Shown: positions 60,107 to 64,000 of the stretch, one piece after another
Layout: each line of letters opens with the position of its first letter
Position numbering within the stretch: the first letter of the stretch is position 1
Assembly: GCA_947561395.2 (NCBI GenBank)
Contig: OX387183.1
Span: forward strand, 28,074,853-28,138,852
Origin: Buxus sempervirens
Lineage: Eukaryota > Streptophyta > Magnoliopsida > Buxales > Buxaceae
Direction: 5' to 3'
Length of the DNA stretch: 64,000 nucleotides
Notes under the pieces: generated by a model
Told to the model about the DNA's origin: nothing
The model's input: the letters and a program-made list of their open reading frames with translations, nothing else
The model's database searches: none
Position numbers and translations under genes: made by a program

Positions 60107-61195
60107 TGTTGCTCCAAAAATGGGCCGGTGTGGACACGTGTCAAAGGTGGTGATGTGTCTCTACGCGGGCGTGCCAGTATTGTTTGATACAATGATTTTC
60201 GAGTCGATTCCTGACCCCGGGCACCTGTTCCAAATCTGAACCGGGATCGGTTCAGTCGTACTGCAAGTCACCTGTAAGAAAATCGGTCAGGCGATAGTAT
60301 GAAGACTAGGGGTTCGGTCTTCGTTTCGGGTTCTTGTAAGTGTTTGAAAGCGAAAGCAAATAACGGCACACAAATCCTTTATTAATAAATCGGCGAAATA
60401 GCCGAAAGCGATAACAGATAATCCTCAAAATGGAAACAAAAAGTACAAAAGAAAACCGACAGGGCTCGCAGGACCGGCCTGTCCTGGTCTTATAGCCGTA
60501 ATTGGGTATAAGCGCAGGAGGAAGGGGGCGGCTGCTAGCAAAGCCAGTTCAGGGGGTTCACCTTGGATTGCTGCTTACCCGAAAATACACAAGTCACCTG
60601 GCGTGAACAGAGCGAGTCTCGGGACCGGCTGCTCGGGATTCTGTAAGGACAGAACTGCGAGTCAGGGGCGGCCTCAACTTACTCTCCGGTGGCAGGATTC
60701 TGGTGTTAATCGGAGTAAAGAGGGGTCGAAGATGTCACTGCGACTGGAAGCAGTGAGAGAAGTCCTAATTTATCCGTCTGTATTAGAGGGGATAAAGGAT
60801 CACGGATGATCAAAATAATATAATAACCGGTTGCGGTTGTGTGGATTGTGTCCTCGAGTTCTTCGAAGTTTATGCCTTTTATAGCCGCTCCTTGACGGTT
60901 ACTCAATGTCCTACTCTCGCACGATCTTCATGGCGGTTGGTTATCTTCAGTTCTTTGTTTCAAAGTGATAACCGCCCGGCCATGATCTAAAAATAGTTCT
61001 ATTCTTGAACGGCCGATGGCACGATCTTCAGATATTTATGCTTTTGTCGTATTGGCTTGCGTGGCTCGAACCGCATTCTTCTGTATGCGTGCTGACGTGG
61101 CCGGCTCAACCCTTCAAAGTCTACGGGTCGTGGCCTAACCAAGCCACCTAGGCACCACGTGTCCTCTTATTCGTCGGTTATATAGGGTGTAAACA
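60107..61195 (-). repeat. Tat 5' LTR
   Basis: This is almost identical to 44583-45674. Read on the minus strand it is the upstream LTR that drives gag-pol, with TATAAAAGG at 60875-60884. A 66-codon frame downstream of the TATA box is kept in both LTRs, but this may only reflect their recent common origin. Confidence 0.96.
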
Positions 61196-61200
61196 ATTAT

Positions 61201-61215
61201 ATATATAGATATAGA
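61201..61215 (-). other. Nested 5' termini of Helitrons A and B
   Basis: The minus strand reads A|TCTATA (Helitron B, 61215-61210) then TCTATATAT (Helitron A, from 61209). Both start with TCTATA. Helitron A's 5' end continues, after the gypsy element, at 44582. Confidence 0.8.
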
Positions 61216-61365
61216 TTTTGCAATTACCCACTTCTCCTGTACATGGCTTTCAAAGCCCCCTCCATTCCTTAGTAATTTTTTGTTTGATGATGTAAGGGGT
61301 CACTCTGTTGTACGTTATACTTGTAATTAATAAAGTCTTTTTTCTTTTTCTACTTAAAAAAAAAA
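61216..61365 (+). pseudogene. LINE segment 3: ORF2 C-terminus, 3' UTR and poly(A)
   Basis: Joined to 31666, the frame continues for 38 codons with the typical L1 ending (FLSNFLFDDVRGHSVVRYTCN) and stops with TAA at 61328-61330. AATAAAG lies at 61329-61335 and an A-tract at 61356-61365. This proves that the flanks of Helitron B belong to one LINE. No matching target duplication was found at the LINE's 5' side. Confidence 0.92.
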
Positions 61366-61530
61366 GGCTCTCTCACTTTCATTACTAAAAAAAATATTAC
61401 CGAACAAAAAAAAAAAAAAAGTGAATCTGTCACTTTTCTAGGTCTGTTGTTTCCTTTACCTTTTCTATTTTTTATTAATTGTTGGAAACAAATTCCATGA
61501 CTATCCATCTGCTTGTGTTGATTCTTATCA

Positions 61531-61601
<71 letters not shown>

Positions 61602-62177
61602 ACTTGTGTTGACATTTTATTTGCATGTGCTATTTGAAAATCTGAAGATCCCTAATTTCTTTAGCTTTTCCTAGGTCGTAGAATATCATTTGCCAGCTGG
61701 AATAGAGGGAAAATATCATGAATTCAATTTCATTTCATATTTCAAGACATCAACATTTTATAAAGAAATAAGTGGCAATTGCAAACGACGGTAACAATCT
61801 CTCTATCTCTCCCTCTCTTTTACTTACAAATAGAGTGCGTAATGCGTAGGAATGAGATTAGAAATATTAAAATGCAAAATAAATAATAACATCGAGATTG
61901 AAGAGGAAACCAATAATTGTCACTTCTATGGTTACATAAACAAGAAAAAAATGACGTGGACAAAGAATAAAAATGAAACCCTTCACTGTGTTTTTTATTT
62001 TCTTTTTCTTTTTCATTGAGTATTACAACCCACTAGGGGAGTAACTAGAGTGGAATTTCCTTGCTTCCTTTTATTTTTTTTGCATCTTTTTTTTTTCCTT
62101 TAATCTTTAAATTTTTCTTCATGATAAGCGCCCACTCATGGAAAAGTACAAGTTGGATAATTTTTAGTCCTTTTAAT
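61366..62177. other. AT-rich spacer
   Basis: No gene seen. It contains the (AT)n tract at 61534-61599 and T-rich runs. Confidence 0.5.
61534..61599. repeat. (AT)n microsatellite, about 33 units
   Basis: An uninterrupted AT dinucleotide run lies between two related strings ('gcttgtgttga' and 'acttgtgttga'). Confidence 0.97.
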
Positions 62178-62965
62178 TAGGGATGCTTATCGGGCCGTGC
62201 TAGACTTGAGCACACCATAGCTCGGGCACGCCTACAGGTCGAGGGTCCTGGGGCCGCGGCCCGTTTGGGCACGGCTCGGGGCCCGACGGGCCGCGGCACG
62301 ACGGCATGCGTGCTGGCAGAGGCCCGCGTGGCACAGCCCAACGGCAATCTGGCCCACCCTCCTCCCTAAAAAAAAAGTGGTTTTTAATCACTTTTTTGCC
62401 CATTTTACCCCCCCCCCCCCAACAGCTATATAACAGCCATATTAGGGGAGTATGGTTGTAATTGATTAATAAAAGACCTTTTCTACCCTTCCAACTGCAA
62501 AATAACAGTCATATTGGAGGGTAGAGATGGTAAAAAGCCACTTTTAATTTTCTATAAATAGGTTTATCCTTTCCCACTCCAAACCACACCTCTTCTACAT
62601 TCTCCTACTCTCTTCTAATTGATTATCAAGAAATAATTGCTTTGCTAATTGTTCTAATTGGAAATTGGACTATGGAAATTGGTGATACTATCTTCTAATT
62701 GTTTAAGCATCAGAAGTGGGAAATTGGACTTTGGAGGTTGAAAGCTTTAACTGCAAAGTTCAAGCTTCATTCTAGGTATTCTTCTATTTAATTTTTTGAT
62801 TTTAAAATTAGTATAAATATTATATATATAAGTAAGTCTCTCCTTCTACCTTTCTTATAAATTAGTATCACCAAAAATTTATTATTATATTATTTATTAA
62901 GAATTTTTTTTTCCAAAATTTTGACAATGAACCCTAGGCATGCTATGTTTTTTAACACTGAATAA

Positions 62966-63278
62966 ATGGAATTTCTTAGACCCTTTTCTGACCCAACCTT
63001 TTCTGATAATATAACCCAACCCCCATATGGCGACCCTCCCATCCAAGATCATGAAAGTAAACTGCCTTCCCAAGAGATAGGATTATCTTCCCTACCACCT
63101 AGGAGCACCAAGAGGAGTAAAACCTCTAGTGTTTGGCTCAATTTTACAATTGAAAATATCGGAAGTGAAGAGAGGGCAACGTGTAACCACTGCAAAAAAA
63201 AACTTTAGTTGTAAAGGAAAAAGTATTACAGGCCACTTGGGAAGGCATTTGCAAAAATGCCTTCCAAAACATGGCTAA
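62966..63278 (+). pseudogene. hAT transposase N-terminus: BED zinc finger
   Basis: From the ATG at 62966 the frame reaches SSVWLNFT and CNHCKKKL. At the A8-9 run (63195-63204) it shifts, and in the next frame continues GKSITGHLGRHLQKC, completing the C2H2 BED finger. A stop follows at 63276-63278. BED fingers bind the subterminal repeats. Confidence 0.85.
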
Positions 63279-64000
63279 ATAGACCCTAGGCAAACCCAAA
63301 TTTCCAGTAGTAGTGTTAATATGAATAATTTTGTTTTTAATCAAGAAGAAACTAGGCTTGAAATAATAAAGTAGGTAATTCAAGAAGAATTACCCTTTAG
63401 ATTAATATAATCTAAAAGATTTAACCGTTTGATAAACAAATATTTAGTACCACAATTTAAATCTTTCTCACACCACACTTTAAGAAATGATGCTATAAAG
63501 TTATACGAAAAAAATGAAAACTGCATTAATAAAAACTTTTTCAAACAATAACTTTAAGGTAGCTTTAACCTCAAATATTTGGACAAGTAGACAAAAAATA
63601 AGTTATTTAGCTATAACTGCACATTTTATAGATGAAAATTGGAATATGGAAAAAAGAATTCTAACTTTTGAAGCACTAGATTCTAGGCATTCTGGATTAA
63701 ATATAGCAAAAAATATAAGAAAATATAAAATACAAAATAAAATAATGGCTCTAACACTTGATAAGGCAAATGCTAATAGTGCTACAGTAGATATATTAAG
63801 ACAAAACTTAAACTTAAGTATAGATGGAAGTTTATTTCATGTTAAGTGTGTTTATCACATCCTAAATTTAGTTGTGCAGGATGGCTTAAAAATTGTTCAA
63901 CATCATTTAACAAATATTAGAGATTCAGTAAGATATTTAAAACAATTTAGCACAACCGCTAGAGAATTTAAATATCATTGTGAAAGTTTAGGAAAACAAC
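63279..64000 (+). pseudogene. hAT transposase catalytic part (partial)
   Basis: Similarity resumes around 63430 (NRLINKYLVPQFK). After another frameshift it is open from 63514 to the window end. It shows VALTSNIWTSRQKISYLAITAHFID (first catalytic region) and TLDKANANSATVDIL, then the FHVKCVYHILNLVVQDGL block of the RNase-H-like fold. It resembles the RICESLEEPER-type hAT group. The DDE C-terminus and dimerisation domain lie beyond 64000. Confidence 0.88.

Larger units (their letters stand above)
44583..61195 (-). mobile_element. Tat-lineage Ty3/gypsy retrotransposon, complete, 16.6 kb
   Basis: Two LTRs of 1092 and 1089 bp in direct repeat, a primer-binding site, a polypurine tract and a perfect 5-bp ATTAT duplication (44578-44582 and 61196-61200) delimit the element. 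Coding order on the minus strand is gag, protease, RT, RNaseH, a second RNaseH and integrase, which is diagnostic of the Tat (Ogre/Retand) lineage. The region between pol and the 3' LTR (52909-45692) holds two genes on the opposite strand. Gag and pol carry a few stops, so this copy is probably not autonomous now. The LTRs differ at about 15 sites plus one 3-bp indel by my count. Confidence 0.96.
41366..61209 (-). mobile_element. Helitron A (inner), inserted six bases into Helitron B
   Basis: On the minus strand it begins TCTATATATATAA at 61209 and ends in a hairpin and CTAG at 41366. It is flanked by TCTATA of Helitron B on one side and TATACATATATAGG on the other, again an A/T target. Without the nested gypsy element it is about 3.2 kb. 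It contains four captured exons of tryptophan synthase beta and no transposition gene. Confidence 0.82.
31667..61215 (-). mobile_element. Helitron B (outer), inserted in LINE ORF2
   Basis: Read on the minus strand it begins TCTATA at 61215 and ends with a hairpin and CTAG at 31667, with an A before the 5' end and a T after the 3' end, as Helitrons inserting between A and T require. Removing it joins 31666 to 61216 and restores the LINE ORF2 frame to its natural stop. Without the nested Helitron A (41366-61209) it is about 9.7 kb. It carries an RPA70-like gene and a C-terminal RepHel fragment but no Rep domain, so it is non-autonomous. Confidence 0.87.
62178..64000 (+). mobile_element. hAT transposon, 5' part (cut by window end)
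   Basis: It begins with TAGGGATGCTTATCGGGCCG, the type of terminus and GC-rich subterminal region (62190-62360, many GGGCC/GGCCC and CGTGC palindromes) seen in plant hAT elements. A hAT transposase on the plus strand follows. The right end and the 8-bp target duplication are outside the window. Confidence 0.82.

Noticed and set aside
62200..62403. Minus-strand 67-codon frame in the GC-rich block
   Set aside because: It is the hAT subterminal palindromic region and reads GGGCC repeats.
1..64000. tRNA or rRNA genes
   Set aside because: No tRNA cloverleaf or rRNA sequence was recognised; only primer-binding sites complementary to tRNA 3' ends are present.

Overview
This window is nuclear DNA from a flowering plant, most likely a eudicot. 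It is AT-rich and almost entirely made of transposable elements: plant-type Ty3/gypsy Tat, Ty1/copia, L1-type LINE, Helitron and hAT elements, plus FAR1-related, plant-mobile-domain and plant-transposon-protein genes with GT-AG introns. I see no intact single-copy host gene. The species cannot be named from the sequence alone.

Layout. 1-3950: the 3' end of a gypsy-type LTR, its tRNA-Arg primer-binding site, a repeat-rich internal region, a ~77-bp tandem array and a 60-bp tandem array. 5000-7960: a broken gene of the putative plant transposon protein family (minus strand) with a 5' leader intron. 10186-14391: a 4.2-kb LTR-like unit (probable solo LTR) full of minisatellites. 14493-17137: a FAR1/FRS pseudogene (minus). 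19671-61365: one L1-type LINE blown apart by later insertions. 62178-64000: the 5' part of a hAT transposon that runs off the window.

The core is a deep nest that can be resolved to the base from target-site duplications, Helitron termini and restored reading frames. The LINE (19671-21739, 30652-31666, 61216-61365) was hit by a copia element (21740-30651, minus), which itself received a 2249-bp solo LTR (23511-25759, TSD TTGAG). The same LINE was hit by Helitron B (31667-61215, minus). Six bases from its 5' end, Helitron B received Helitron A (41366-61209, minus). Helitron A then received a 16.6-kb Tat-lineage gypsy element (44583-61195, TSD ATTAT).

Gene content of the nest. Helitron B carries a ten-exon RPA70-like gene and only the C-terminal part of the RepHel helicase. 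Helitron A carries four captured exons of tryptophan synthase beta. The Tat element has gag-protease-RT-RNaseH-second RNaseH-integrase on the minus strand. On the opposite strand, in its 3' half, lie two consecutive spliced genes that each begin with a plant mobile domain. Most coding regions carry a few stops or frameshifts. The Tat LTRs differ at only about 15 of 1089 positions by my manual count, so the innermost insertion is young.
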